54,532 nucleotides of DNA, taken from the NCBI GenBank assembly GCA_902525795.1, contig CABZIT010000005.1, positions 1 through 54,532 of the forward strand, read 5' to 3'. A model generated the notes under the pieces. That model made no database searches and had not been told where the DNA came from. It was given only the letters and a program-made list of their open reading frames with translations. Below are positions 41,300-51,048 of this stretch, in pieces; position 1 is the stretch's first letter; each line of letters opens with the position of its first letter. Made by a program: the position numbers and the translations under genes. The DNA is from an uncultured Bacteroidota bacterium (GTDB taxonomy: Bacteria > Bacteroidota > Bacteroidia > Flavobacteriales > Flavobacteriaceae).

Positions 41300-41375
41300 A
41301 ACTTATCACAAATAATACCAAAGTTTCCTTATTGAAATATCATTCTTTATTACATTTGTTTCCAAATTTTGATTT

Positions 41376-42575
41376 ATGAATTTACATGAATATCAGGCCA
41401 AAGAAATTTTAAATAGTTTCGGAGTAAGAATTCAACGTGGCTATGTTGCTACCAGCGCTGAAGAAGCTGTCAACAAAGCCAATCAACTGCATGAAGAAAC
41501 CGGAACAGATTTTTATGTAATAAAGGCCCAAGTTCATGCTGGTGGAAGAGGAAAAGGAGGTGGGGTTAAATTAGCTAAATCTAAGGATGAAGTGTTATCT
41601 ATCTCCAATCAAATAATTGGTATGAATTTAATTACACCTCAAACTTCAAAGGAGGGTAAAAAAGTCCATCAGGTATTAGTGGCTGAAGATGTTTATTATC
41701 CAGGTCCATCTGAAATTGAAGAATTTTATGTTTCTGTATTACTCAACAGAGCAAATGCAAAAAATATGATAATGTATTCTACAGAAGGTGGAGTGGATAT
41801 AGAAACTGTAGCAGAAGAAACTCCTCATTTGATTCACAGCCTTGATATTGATCCAAAAATTGGGTTAACAGATAAAAATGCTACAGAGGTAGCTTCCAGC
41901 TTAAATCTCTCAGGCGAAGCTCATGCGGAAATGACTTCATTTATCAAGGCATTATATAAAGCATATACCGAATCAGATGCATCTCTTTTTGAGATCAATC
42001 CAGTCTTAAAAACAAGTGATAATAAAGTTCTCGCTGTTGATGCTAAGGTTACTATTGATGATAATGCTTTGTTTAGACATAAAGATTATTTAGAAATGCG
42101 TGATTTGAGAGAGGAAAATCCCATAGAAGTTGAAGCCAGAGAAGCAGGTTTAAATTATGTTGATTTAGATGGGAACGTTGGTTGCATGGTAAATGGTGCT
42201 GGGCTTGCAATGGCAACTATGGATTTAATCAAGCAAGCTGGAGGAGAGCCTGCCAATTTTTTAGATGTGGGTGGAACTGCTGACAGTGAAAGGGTAGAAA
42301 AAGCTTTCAGAATTATTTTAAGAGATTCTAAGGTAAAAGCGATTCTGGTAAATATTTTTGGAGGAATAGTGAGATGTGACAGAGTTGCAAATGGAGTTGT
42401 AGATGCTTATACCAAGATGAAAGATGAAATTTCTATTCCGATTATAGTTAGACTAGAGGGAACCAATTCGGATTTAGCCAAAGAAATTATTGACTCATCA
42501 GGCCTTAACTTCTACAGTGCTATTGAGTTCAAAGAAGCGGCTGATAAAGTACAGAAGGCTCTAAGATCTAGCTGA
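41376..42575 (+). CDS. sucC: Succinyl-CoA ligase (ADP-forming) beta subunit
   Basis: MNLHEYQAKEILNSFGV, KAQVHAGGRGKGGGVKLAKS, NPVLKTSDNKVLAVDAKVTIDDNALFRH, FLDVGGTADSERVEKAF, NIFGGIVRCDRVANG. Confidence 0.98.
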   Translation: MNLHEYQAKEILNSFGVRIQRGYVATSAEEAVNKANQLHEETGTDFYVIKAQVHAGGRGKGGGVKLAKSKDEVLSISNQIIGMNLITPQTSKEGKKVHQVLVAEDVYYPGPSEIEEFYVSVLLNRANAKNMIMYSTEGGVDIETVAEETPHLIHSLDIDPKIGLTDKNATEVASSLNLSGEAHAEMTSFIKALYKAYTESDASLFEINPVLKTSDNKVLAVDAKVTIDDNALFRHKDYLEMRDLREENPIEVEAREAGLNYVDLDGNVGCMVNGAGLAMATMDLIKQAGGEPANFLDVGGTADSERVEKAFRIILRDSKVKAILVNIFGGIVRCDRVANGVVDAYTKMKDEISIPIIVRLEGTNSDLAKEIIDSSGLNFYSAIEFKEAADKVQKALRSS

Positions 42576-44558
42576 TTTAATTTCTTTCATTTTTTTTATT
42601 TGATCTCTATATGTCGCGGCAAGCTTAAAGTTTAATTCTTTTGCTGACCTTTCCATTTCTTTTCTTAATTCCCTTATTTTTTTATCAAATTCTTTAGGTT
42701 TCTCGGGAATAATAAAATCAATGATATCATCATTTGGGAGTAGATCTGGTTTTTTGATAAGTCTTTCGGTTAAGGGATTTTTAACATGCTTTATTATTGG
42801 AGCAGGGGTAATGTTATTTTTCTTATTGAATTCAATTTGTTTTTTTCTTCTGTAATTGGTCTCTTCAATAGTCTTATTAATACTTTTCGTCATTCTATCC
42901 GCATAAAGGATTGCAATCCCATTGACATGTCTAGCAGCTCTTCCAATAGTTTGAGTCAGGGATCGATGCGATCTTAAAAAACCTTCTTTGTCAGCATCCA
43001 GAATTGCTACTAATGATACTTCAGGCAAGTCAAGACCTTCACGTAATAAATTGATTCCAATCAATACATCAAATTCGTCATTTCTTAATCCCTCCATAAT
43101 TTCTACTCTTTCGATTGTGTCAATATCAGAGTGGATATATTTAGATCTTATTTCAATATTATTTAAAAATCTGCTCAGCTCCTCTGCCATTTTCTTGGTC
43201 AAAGTTGTAGCCAAAACCTTTTCTTTTAAATTAACTTTTTCTTGAATCTCATCGATTAAGTCATCAATTTGATGTTTTGTAGATTTGATAATAATTTTGG
43301 GATCCAGTAACCCAGTGGGTCTAATTATTTGTTCAACAATAACACCTTCACTCATTTCCAATTCATAATCCGCTGGTGTAGCACTCACATATATTACAGA
43401 ATTTTGTAAACTTTCAAATTCCTCAAACTTTAAAGGTCTATTATCCATTGCGGCAGGAAGTCTAAAACCATATTCAACTAAATTTTCTTTTCTGCTTCTA
43501 TCTCCACCATACATAGCTCTGACTTGAGGAATGGTAACATGGCTTTCATCGACTATTGTTAAATAATCATCAGGAAAATAGTCCAAAAGACAAAATGGTC
43601 TTGTTCCTGGCTTACGTCCGTCAAAATATCTAGAATAATTTTCTATTCCAGAACAGTAACCCAATTCTTTAATCATTTCCATATCAAATTCAGTTCTTTC
43701 TTTTATTCTGTTTGCTTCTAAATTGGAGCCTATTTCTTTAAAGTAATTAAATTGCTTAATCAAATCATCTTGGATCATTTTAATAACATCGTGAATCATA
43801 TTTGGACTTGTTACAAAAATGTTAGCTGGATAAATCGTGATTCTGTGTATCCTTTCTAAAGTTTCATTTGTTTCAGGATCAAATTTTTCAATTTCTTCGA
43901 TTTCATCCCCAAAAAAATGGATTTTATATGCATGATCAGTATGTGCTGGGAAAATATCAATTGTATCCCCTATAATCCTAAATTTTCCTTGTTTAAAGTT
44001 ATCTGTTATTGATCTAGAGTATAGACTTTGAACTAGTTTATTTAATAATTCCGTTCTTGAAATTTTAGAGTCCTCTTCTATTTCAATTATACTGCTTTTA
44101 AATGATTCGGGGTTTCCCATCCCATAAATGCAGGATACAGATGCAACAATAATAATATCTTTTCTTCCAGAAAGAAGAGCAGATGTTGCACTTAATCTAA
44201 GTTTTTCAATTTCTTCATTTATTGACAAATCTTTTTCAATATAAATTCCACTTGTCGGAATGTACGCCTCTGGCTGGTAGTAATCATAGTAAGAAACAAA
44301 ATATTCAACTAAATTTTTTGGAAAAAAATTCTTAAATTCAGCATAAAGTTGGGCTGCAAGTGTTTTGTTATGCGCAAGAACCAAAGTAGGTTTATTTACT
44401 TTCTGAATTACATTGGCAACTGTAAATGTCTTACCCGATCCAGTTACCCCTAATAAAGTTTGATGGTGTACATTTTTATGAATACCATTTATTAAATCAT
44501 TAATTGCTGCTGGCTGATCTCCAGTAGGAATAAATTCAGATTTTAGATTAAATTTCAT
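42561..44558 (-). CDS. uvrB: Excinuclease ABC subunit UvrB
   Basis: TGDQPAAINDLINGIH, LLGVTGSGKTFTVANVI, YYDYYQPEAYIPTSGIYIEKD, INLLREGLDLPEVSLVAILDADKEGFLRSHRSLTQTIGRAARHVNG, C-terminal UVR motif. Confidence 0.98.
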   Translation of the reverse strand: MKFNLKSEFIPTGDQPAAINDLINGIHKNVHHQTLLGVTGSGKTFTVANVIQKVNKPTLVLAHNKTLAAQLYAEFKNFFPKNLVEYFVSYYDYYQPEAYIPTSGIYIEKDLSINEEIEKLRLSATSALLSGRKDIIIVASVSCIYGMGNPESFKSSIIEIEEDSKISRTELLNKLVQSLYSRSITDNFKQGKFRIIGDTIDIFPAHTDHAYKIHFFGDEIEEIEKFDPETNETLERIHRITIYPANIFVTSPNMIHDVIKMIQDDLIKQFNYFKEIGSNLEANRIKERTEFDMEMIKELGYCSGIENYSRYFDGRKPGTRPFCLLDYFPDDYLTIVDESHVTIPQVRAMYGGDRSRKENLVEYGFRLPAAMDNRPLKFEEFESLQNSVIYVSATPADYELEMSEGVIVEQIIRPTGLLDPKIIIKSTKHQIDDLIDEIQEKVNLKEKVLATTLTKKMAEELSRFLNNIEIRSKYIHSDIDTIERVEIMEGLRNDEFDVLIGINLLREGLDLPEVSLVAILDADKEGFLRSHRSLTQTIGRAARHVNGIAILYADRMTKSINKTIEETNYRRKKQIEFNKKNNITPAPIIKHVKNPLTERLIKKPDLLPNDDIIDFIIPEKPKEFDKKIRELRKEMERSAKELNFKLAATYRDQIKKMKEIKSARS

Positions 44559-45016
44559 TAAATATTAAAATCATTAGAGAAAATATTCTCATCATCATTA
44601 GTAAATTTTTTTTTCGGAGGAATTTTGGGAACTTCTCCTTTTGAAAAAATAAGACTAATTTGAGATTCATTTTTCTTTTTGCTTGTCTCATTGAGTAACT
44701 CAATAAAAAAAGTCCACATATTCATAAAATCATAAACATATAAGATACTGGATTCATTGTTATTTAATATTTCATGTAGACTAAGTTTTTCCATGGGTAC
44801 AGAATTATCATCAAATGGTACTAATGTATATTCAATTAAAGTATCCCAGTTTTCATCAACAGAGTAAAAAGAAGCCATTTCACATCCTTGTAAATTGAAT
44901 TCCTTTTTAATGTACTCATGAAATTTGGTAAGGTTAATATTTTTTGAAACTTCAAAATCTTTAAATACATCTTCATCATTATCATTGTCCAGTATAACTC
45001 TGATTTTATAACTCAT
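44558..45016 (-). CDS. Plasmid pRiA4b ORF-3-like / IS1096 passenger TnpR-like domain protein
   Basis: YKIRVILDN...FEVSKNINLTKFHEYIKKEFNLQGCEMASFYSVDENWD resembles the PRiA4_ORF3 fold; overlaps the uvrB start by 1 nt and ctaA by 11 nt. Confidence 0.6.
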   Translation of the reverse strand: MSYKIRVILDNDNDEDVFKDFEVSKNINLTKFHEYIKKEFNLQGCEMASFYSVDENWDTLIEYTLVPFDDNSVPMEKLSLHEILNNNESSILYVYDFMNMWTFFIELLNETSKKKNESQISLIFSKGEVPKIPPKKKFTNDDENIFSNDFNI

Positions 45017-46034
45017 AATTCAATTTATCTTTAAATGTTATGTTTTGTAGTAATATAAAAAATTGAAAACCAAATATTAAGCTGGCAATAAACAAATGAA
45101 TAGTTTGTGATCCAAAGGGAAAATCAAAATAAAACATAACTACTCCACTTAGTGCTTCAATAAATAAAAGCACTATCACATAGGTAAAATAATTGTTGCC
45201 AAGATTAAGTTTTTTATTCAAGTAAAATAATCCAAAATTAACAGTAATTACAACAAGTGAAAAGCTTCTATGGTATTCATAAACCAAAGGAATTTCGTTA
45301 AACCATTGATGTTTATGATAGTATATATTTGCCTGTTCATCAACAAATTGCCTAACCTGTGTGCCAAGAACTATTTGGATTAATGTAAGCACAATAGCAA
45401 CAAAAAGGAAATTTGTAAAAATCTTGTTTCTTTTAATTGTATTTTTTGATGATGAGTTTACCAAATAAATTAAAAAAGCTATTATCAGAAGGGCCATTAA
45501 CATATGAAATGTAATTTTAAAGGGAGCTAAATTAGAATCAACTACTGTTTTTCCAAGCCATGCTTGAAAACCCATGCATAAAACAGTTAAAATGGAAACA
45601 AATGTCAGATGTTTATATTTTTTAAAATAAACCACTGAAATAATTGTAAAAAGTAATATAGGTATTCCTGAAAGAGCACCAACTAGTCTATTAATGTACT
45701 CAATCCAAGTGTGTACTGGGTTGAAAATTATATAATCATGTTTTTCGTAAGTATCCCAATTTTTTAAATCTATGAAATCTGAACTACTAAAATTTGATTT
45801 TGCAACAAGTAATTTTTCATCGTTGAAAATTATCATTTCTCCCTTTTTATATTTGGAATTTGGTTGAAATAAAACTTGTGACTGTTCAATAGGTGGAATG
45901 TAATATCCAAAGCACTTTGGCCAATCAGGACATCCCATTCCTGAACCTGTCATTCTAACTGTGGCACCAGCGAAAATAACTAGGTAAACTAGCACCAGTG
46001 AAAGTCTTGTTAAAAATCTAAAGTTTTTTTTCAT
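45006..46034 (-). CDS. ctaA: Heme A synthase (COX15/CtaA family)
   Basis: LVYLVIFAGATVRMTGSGMGCPDWPKCFGYYIPP, HTWIEYINRLVGALSGIPIL, FQAWLGKTVVDSNLAPFKITFHM, YEYHRSFSLVVI. Confidence 0.96.
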   Translation of the reverse strand: MKKNFRFLTRLSLVLVYLVIFAGATVRMTGSGMGCPDWPKCFGYYIPPIEQSQVLFQPNSKYKKGEMIIFNDEKLLVAKSNFSSSDFIDLKNWDTYEKHDYIIFNPVHTWIEYINRLVGALSGIPILLFTIISVVYFKKYKHLTFVSILTVLCMGFQAWLGKTVVDSNLAPFKITFHMLMALLIIAFLIYLVNSSSKNTIKRNKIFTNFLFVAIVLTLIQIVLGTQVRQFVDEQANIYYHKHQWFNEIPLVYEYHRSFSLVVITVNFGLFYLNKKLNLGNNYFTYVIVLLFIEALSGVVMFYFDFPFGSQTIHLFIASLIFGFQFFILLQNITFKDKLNYEL

Positions 46035-47439
46035 TGGAGAGACCTAATTTTTTTCCTTCTTTAATCATTAATTCATATGCCTGCTGATAATCGTTTTCAA
46101 TTACCCCATCCAAAATAGCTTCTTTAATATTTTCTTTAATTATTCCAATGGTTTTACATGGCTTTAGATTAAATGTTTTCATTATTTCTTCCCCTGAAAC
46201 AGGAGGTTGGAAATTTCTTATATGATCTCGTTCTTCAACTTCAACTATTTTTTTTCTCACGGTTTTAAAGTTTTCGTGATATTTTTTAAATCTGTTGATA
46301 TTTTTTGTGGTAATATCTGCTTCACATAATGTCATAAGGTCATCAACAGATTCATTAGCATCAAAGATTAATCTTCTAACTGCTGAATCTGTAATATAGT
46401 CTTTTGCTAAAACAATTGGTCTTGAACTCATCAAAACAAGTTTTTGAACATATTTCATTTTATCATTTAATGGCATTTTTAATCTCTTAAACAATTTATA
46501 TACCATTTTACTACCTTCAAATTCATGACCGTGAAAGGTCCATCCAACTTTTTTATTAAATTTTTTTGTAGGAGCTTTTCCTATATCATGCAATAGTGCA
46601 GCCCATCTTAGCCACAAATTCTTTGTACTATAGCAAATATTATCTAGAACTTCTAGGGTGTGATAAAAATTGTCTTTGTGTTTTTGACCCTCAACTTCAT
46701 CAATTCCTTTTAAATTTGTTAGCTCAGGGATAATTAGCTCAAGGATTCCAACTTTTTCTAGTGTAATGAAAGCACTTGATGGTTTGTCAGACATTAAGAT
46801 TTTGTGTAATTCATCCACAATTCTTTCAAAGTTGAGTATTTTGATTCTTTCTCTTAAAATTGACATTGACCCAATGAGATTACGGTGTATTTTGAAATTA
46901 AGTTGTGAAGCAAACCTAATCGCTCTAAAAATTCTAAGGGGATCATCAGAGAATGTTAATTTAGAATCTAATGGTGTATTAATAATTTTTTTATTAATAT
47001 CATTTAAACCATCATGATAATCTATTAGTTCCCCGTAATTATTAGCATTCAAAGATACTGCTAATGAATTCATTTTAAAGTCTCTTCTGTTAATATCATC
47101 CTTTAAAGTTCCTGGTTTAATTATTGGATTTCTAGAATCACCAGAGTAAGACTCTACACGAGCTCCAACAAACTCTATTTCATAATTTTTGTATTTAAGA
47201 TTCGCAGTGCCAAAGTTTTTAAAAATATTCACTTTGATTTTTTTATCTAGATCTGCTGCAAATTTGTAGGCTAAAAAAATACCATCACCAACAACTACTA
47301 TGTCAATATCCTTTGATTTTCTATTTAAAAAGTAGTCTCTAACAAAACCACCAACAACGTAACATTCAATATTATTATCTATTGAAACCTTCGATAGTTT
47401 TTTGAAAAAATCTAATTCTATTAACTTATTTAATAACAT
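46018..47439 (-). CDS. cca: CCA tRNA nucleotidyltransferase / poly(A) polymerase family with HD domain
   Basis: CYVVGGFVRDYFLNRKSKDIDIVVVGDG, RRDFKMNSLAVSL, DPLRIFRAIRFASQLNF, LLHDIGKAPTKKF...FHGHEFEGSKM. Confidence 0.96.
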   Translation of the reverse strand: MLLNKLIELDFFKKLSKVSIDNNIECYVVGGFVRDYFLNRKSKDIDIVVVGDGIFLAYKFAADLDKKIKVNIFKNFGTANLKYKNYEIEFVGARVESYSGDSRNPIIKPGTLKDDINRRDFKMNSLAVSLNANNYGELIDYHDGLNDINKKIINTPLDSKLTFSDDPLRIFRAIRFASQLNFKIHRNLIGSMSILRERIKILNFERIVDELHKILMSDKPSSAFITLEKVGILELIIPELTNLKGIDEVEGQKHKDNFYHTLEVLDNICYSTKNLWLRWAALLHDIGKAPTKKFNKKVGWTFHGHEFEGSKMVYKLFKRLKMPLNDKMKYVQKLVLMSSRPIVLAKDYITDSAVRRLIFDANESVDDLMTLCEADITTKNINRFKKYHENFKTVRKKIVEVEERDHIRNFQPPVSGEEIMKTFNLKPCKTIGIIKENIKEAILDGVIENDYQQAYELMIKEGKKLGLSNEKKL

Positions 47440-47442
47440 AGT

Positions 47443-48012
47443 CTAACGAATATTTAGTATATCACCATTTTTTTTAAATCTAACGACTGATGATGGTGTC
47501 ATATTCCAGTTTTTCACTGGCAAATTTACAACATAGTCAACTTGTAATAAAATTTGATTATCTATTTCGGCAAATGATTGAGGAAATGGTTTATTGCTGA
47601 TATTTGCAGAGGTGGATACAATTGGTTTGCCTAGTAAATCAATTAATTTTTTACAAAATATATTTTTGGTAATCCTGAAGCCCGTATCATTTTTTTTTGA
47701 AATAAGTAAAGGACTAATTTTTTTTGCGTTGCTAAATATTACTGTAGTGGGTTTTTTAAAATTATTTATTATAGAAATAATTTTATCATTTTGTTTTTCA
47801 GTGTATTCTTCAACCATATCAATATCACTTACCAGTGACAACATAGGTTTGTTAATGGATCTGTTTTTTATATTAAATAATTTCTCAACTGATACTGTTT
47901 TGGTAGCATCACAGCCGATTCCCCATATGGTTTCAGTTGGATATAATATTATTCCACCATCATTAATTATTTTAAATGATTTTTCTACTTCTTTATCTAT
48001 TAGTTTTGACAT
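47443..48012 (-). CDS. tsaC: L-threonylcarbamoyladenylate synthase (TsaC/Sua5/YciO family)
   Basis: GGIILYPTETIWGIGCDATKTVSVEKLFNIKNR, PTTVIFSNAKKISPLL, GKPIVSTSANISNKP, PSSVVRFKKNGDILNIR. Confidence 0.94.
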   Translation of the reverse strand: MSKLIDKEVEKSFKIINDGGIILYPTETIWGIGCDATKTVSVEKLFNIKNRSINKPMLSLVSDIDMVEEYTEKQNDKIISIINNFKKPTTVIFSNAKKISPLLISKKNDTGFRITKNIFCKKLIDLLGKPIVSTSANISNKPFPQSFAEIDNQILLQVDYVVNLPVKNWNMTPSSVVRFKKNGDILNIR

Positions 48013-48088
48013 TAGTTAGATATCTTTACTCCAAAAATAATAATACTATATAAAAAAAACGGTTTCATTTCTTATTGAGTAAAAAATT

Positions 48089-48511
48089 ATGTCAAAATAT
48101 ATAGGTATTGATTATGGTCAAAAAAAAATAGGTCTGTCTGTTTCAGATGATGATAAAGTTTTTGCTTTTCCACTTGAAACAGTCAAAAAAATTGATTTTT
48201 TCGATTTTATTATTGATTTTACTAAGAAAAATAATGTAGAAAAGTTTATTGTTGGCAAACCTATTAGAATGTCTGGGGAAAATTCACAAATCGAAAGTGA
48301 AATTATAAAATTTATAAAAAATTTAGAAAGAAAATTTCCTGAAATTCCTATAATTAGATTTGATGAAAGGTTTACATCAAAAATTGCTGCTAAATACATT
48401 TTATCAGCCGGGGTTAAAAAGAAAATAAGATTGAATAAAGAAATTGTTGACAAAATAAGTGCAACCATAATTTTAAGGGATTTTTTGGAATACATTACAA
48501 AGAATTCCTAA
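48089..48511 (+). CDS. ruvX: Holliday junction resolvase-like protein / pre-16S rRNA nuclease (YqgF/RuvX)
   Basis: YIGIDYGQKKIGLSVSDDDKVFAFPLETV, KFIVGKPIRMSGENSQIE, IIRFDERFTSKIAAKYI, DKISATIILRDFLE. Confidence 0.95.
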   Translation: MSKYIGIDYGQKKIGLSVSDDDKVFAFPLETVKKIDFFDFIIDFTKKNNVEKFIVGKPIRMSGENSQIESEIIKFIKNLERKFPEIPIIRFDERFTSKIAAKYILSAGVKKKIRLNKEIVDKISATIILRDFLEYITKNS

Positions 48512-48543
48512 GATTTAAATTGTAATTTTGAAAAAAAATCTGT

Positions 48544-49116
48544 ATGGTTTTACCAATTTACGCATATGGCCAAAATGTTTTAAAGCAAAAAGCATCTGAA
48601 ATATCCTCTGACTACAAAAACTTAAATGGATTAATTGATGATATGTACGAGACAATGTATGCTGCAAAAGGCGTGGGACTTGCTGCACCTCAAATTGGAA
48701 AATCAATCAGATTATTTATAATTGATACTTCTCCATTTGATAATGCAGAGTTTGAAAAAGAAACAGGTTTTAAAGTTGGAACACTAAAAAAAACTTTTAT
48801 CAATCCAATTATTTTAAAAGAATCCGGTGAAAAAAAAACTCTTGAAGAGGGTTGTTTAAGTATTCCAAATATCAGAGAAAAAATAGTAAGAAAATCTAAA
48901 ATTAAAATAACATACTCTGATGAAAATTTTAATACTTTCAGTGAAGTTTATTCAGGAATTATTGCAAGGGTAATTCAGCATGAATATGATCATATTGAAG
49001 GAACACTATTTACTGATAAGATTTCCCCTTTTAAGAAAAAAATAATTAAAAATAAACTTCAAAATATTATGGTTGGTAAAGTTGATGTTGATTATTTTAT
49101 GAAATACGTAAAATAA
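48544..49116 (+). CDS. def: Peptide deformylase
   Basis: KGVGLAAPQIGKSIRLFIID (GxGxAAxQ), EEGCLSIPNIRE (EGCLS), ARVIQHEYDHIEGTLFTDK (QHExDH). Confidence 0.98.
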   Translation: MVLPIYAYGQNVLKQKASEISSDYKNLNGLIDDMYETMYAAKGVGLAAPQIGKSIRLFIIDTSPFDNAEFEKETGFKVGTLKKTFINPIILKESGEKKTLEEGCLSIPNIREKIVRKSKIKITYSDENFNTFSEVYSGIIARVIQHEYDHIEGTLFTDKISPFKKKIIKNKLQNIMVGKVDVDYFMKYVK

Positions 49117-49118
49117 GT

Positions 49119-50486
49119 TTGGTATTAAGTAAATATTATAAGGAGTTTAATTATAACTTGAGGTTATCATTTCCAATTATAATTGGCCTACTTGGTCACA
49201 CAATTGTTGGTATAGTAGATAACATAATGGTTGGTAAGTTAGATCCGGATAACCTTGCTGCAGTATCCCTTGGAAATAGCTTTTTATTTATTGCAATGTC
49301 AATTGGAATTGGATTTTCAGCTGCAATAACTCCAGTAGTAGCTGAGGCTGATTCTCAGAACAATTCAGATAGATTAAGAAAAGCATTTAGTAATGGTTTT
49401 CTTTTATGTTTATTTTTAGGAGTTTTTCTGTTTATAGCAATTCAAATATGTAAGCCTTTATTGAAATTATTGGGTCAGCCCCAAATTGTTGTTGATTTAG
49501 CAATTCCTTACTTAGATATAGTCGCCTTTTCATTAATTCCTTTATTGATGTTTCAATCACTTAAACAATATAGTGATGGATTATCAATGACCTCCTATTC
49601 AATGTATGCTACTATATTTGCAAATTTGATTAATATTCTTGTTAATTATATTTTAATTTTTGGAAAGTTTGGTTTTCCACAATTAGGCATAATAGGAGCT
49701 GCAATAGGAACTTTAGTTTCAAGGATAATGATGTACATAGTGCTTTATATACTTTTAAAAAAAAATAGGATTATAAAAAATATTAGCAGGCAATTTTTTC
49801 TGATCAATAAAAAAATATTTATTAAAATAATTTCATTAGGCTTCCCAACTTCTCTTCAAATGCTTTTTGAAGTTGGTATTTTTACTTCAGCAATATGGCT
49901 GAGTGGTTTACTAGGGGAAGTAACTCAATCTGCAAATCAAATCGTGCTAAATATTTCTTCTTTTACTTTTATGGTGGCAAGTGGTCTTGGATTAAGCGCT
50001 TCAATCAGAGCTGGAAATCAAAAGGGACTTAACGATTACCTTGAACTAAAAAGAATTTCATTATCAATACTTTTCCTGGGTTTAATATTTGCATTAATTT
50101 TTTCATTATTGATATTTTATTTGAGAGAAATTATTCCATATCTATTTGTGGATATTGGAAATGTAAATAACTATCAAAAGAATTTGAGTATCATTTCAAA
50201 GGCCTCTAAATTATTTTTAATAGTTGCCTTGTTTCAGCTTTTTGATAGTGCTCAAGTCATAATTTTAGGGACCTTAAGAGGAATGCAAGATGTCATAATC
50301 CCAACAATTATAATATTTATTTCTTACTGGTTTATTGGATTTCCAATTAGCTATTATTTTGGAAGTTTTGATCAATTTAAAGAAATAGGAATTTGGTTTG
50401 GACTATTAACCGGCCTTCTTTTCACCTCGGTTTTTTTATATTTAAGGTTTAATCAATTAGTTAATCAAAAAATTTATAATGATTAA
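49119..50486 (+). CDS. MATE family efflux transporter (TTG start)
   Basis: SFPIIIGLLGHTIVGIVDNIMVGKLDPDNLAAVSLGNSFLF, LQMLFEVGIFTSAIWLSGLLGEVTQSANQIVLNISSFTFMVASGLG; many TM helices. Confidence 0.95.
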   Translation: MVLSKYYKEFNYNLRLSFPIIIGLLGHTIVGIVDNIMVGKLDPDNLAAVSLGNSFLFIAMSIGIGFSAAITPVVAEADSQNNSDRLRKAFSNGFLLCLFLGVFLFIAIQICKPLLKLLGQPQIVVDLAIPYLDIVAFSLIPLLMFQSLKQYSDGLSMTSYSMYATIFANLINILVNYILIFGKFGFPQLGIIGAAIGTLVSRIMMYIVLYILLKKNRIIKNISRQFFLINKKIFIKIISLGFPTSLQMLFEVGIFTSAIWLSGLLGEVTQSANQIVLNISSFTFMVASGLGLSASIRAGNQKGLNDYLELKRISLSILFLGLIFALIFSLLIFYLREIIPYLFVDIGNVNNYQKNLSIISKASKLFLIVALFQLFDSAQVIILGTLRGMQDVIIPTIIIFISYWFIGFPISYYFGSFDQFKEIGIWFGLLTGLLFTSVFLYLRFNQLVNQKIYND

Positions 50487-51048
50487 AAAGATTTTAGAAG
50501 TTGATAGAGAGATATTAGTATTTTTAAATAATTTAGGATCTGAATTATGGGATCCACTTTGGTTGTTAATCACAGATAAATTAACATTTATTCCAATTTT
50601 TCTTTTTATAATCTACCGCTTTTTTAAAGATTTTGGTGTAAAACAAACATTGAAAATCCTTTTGTCTATTTCAATATTAATTTTGTTCACTGATCAGTTT
50701 ACAAATTTTATTAAAGTGAGTTCTGAAAGATTTAGACCCTGTAGTGAGCCTGAACTTTTCGGATTATTGAGAGACATTAACATTGGATGTGGCAAATATG
50801 GTTTTTTCTCTGCACATGCTGCAAACTCAGCAGCTGTTACCTCATTTATATTACTCAACTTTAAAAGATACAGAAAATCGTTGATATCAATTGTGTTATT
50901 TTTTTGGGTTATACTATTTTCTTACAGTAGAATTTACCTTGGAAAACATTACCCATTGGATGTTTTCTTTGGGTTAATCTTTGGGATTTTTGCAGGATAT
51001 TTTTTTTATAGATTATTCTTAAATTTTAGGATTTTTGTGATAAAATAA
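50479..51048 (+). CDS. PAP2 family phosphatase
   Basis: KVSSERFRPCSEPELF (KxxxxxxRP-like), GFFSAHAANSAAVTSF (SAH), YSRIYLGKHYPLDVFFGLIFG (SRxxxxxHxxxD). Confidence 0.93.
   Translation: MIKKILEVDREILVFLNNLGSELWDPLWLLITDKLTFIPIFLFIIYRFFKDFGVKQTLKILLSISILILFTDQFTNFIKVSSERFRPCSEPELFGLLRDINIGCGKYGFFSAHAANSAAVTSFILLNFKRYRKSLISIVLFFWVILFSYSRIYLGKHYPLDVFFGLIFGIFAGYFFYRLFLNFRIFVIK

Noticed and set aside
47594-48019. 141-aa plus-strand ORF antisense to tsaC
   Set aside because: Covers a well-supported conserved gene on the opposite strand; no recognisable motifs.
48118-48495. 125-aa minus-strand ORF antisense to ruvX
   Set aside because: Shadow ORF of a conserved gene.
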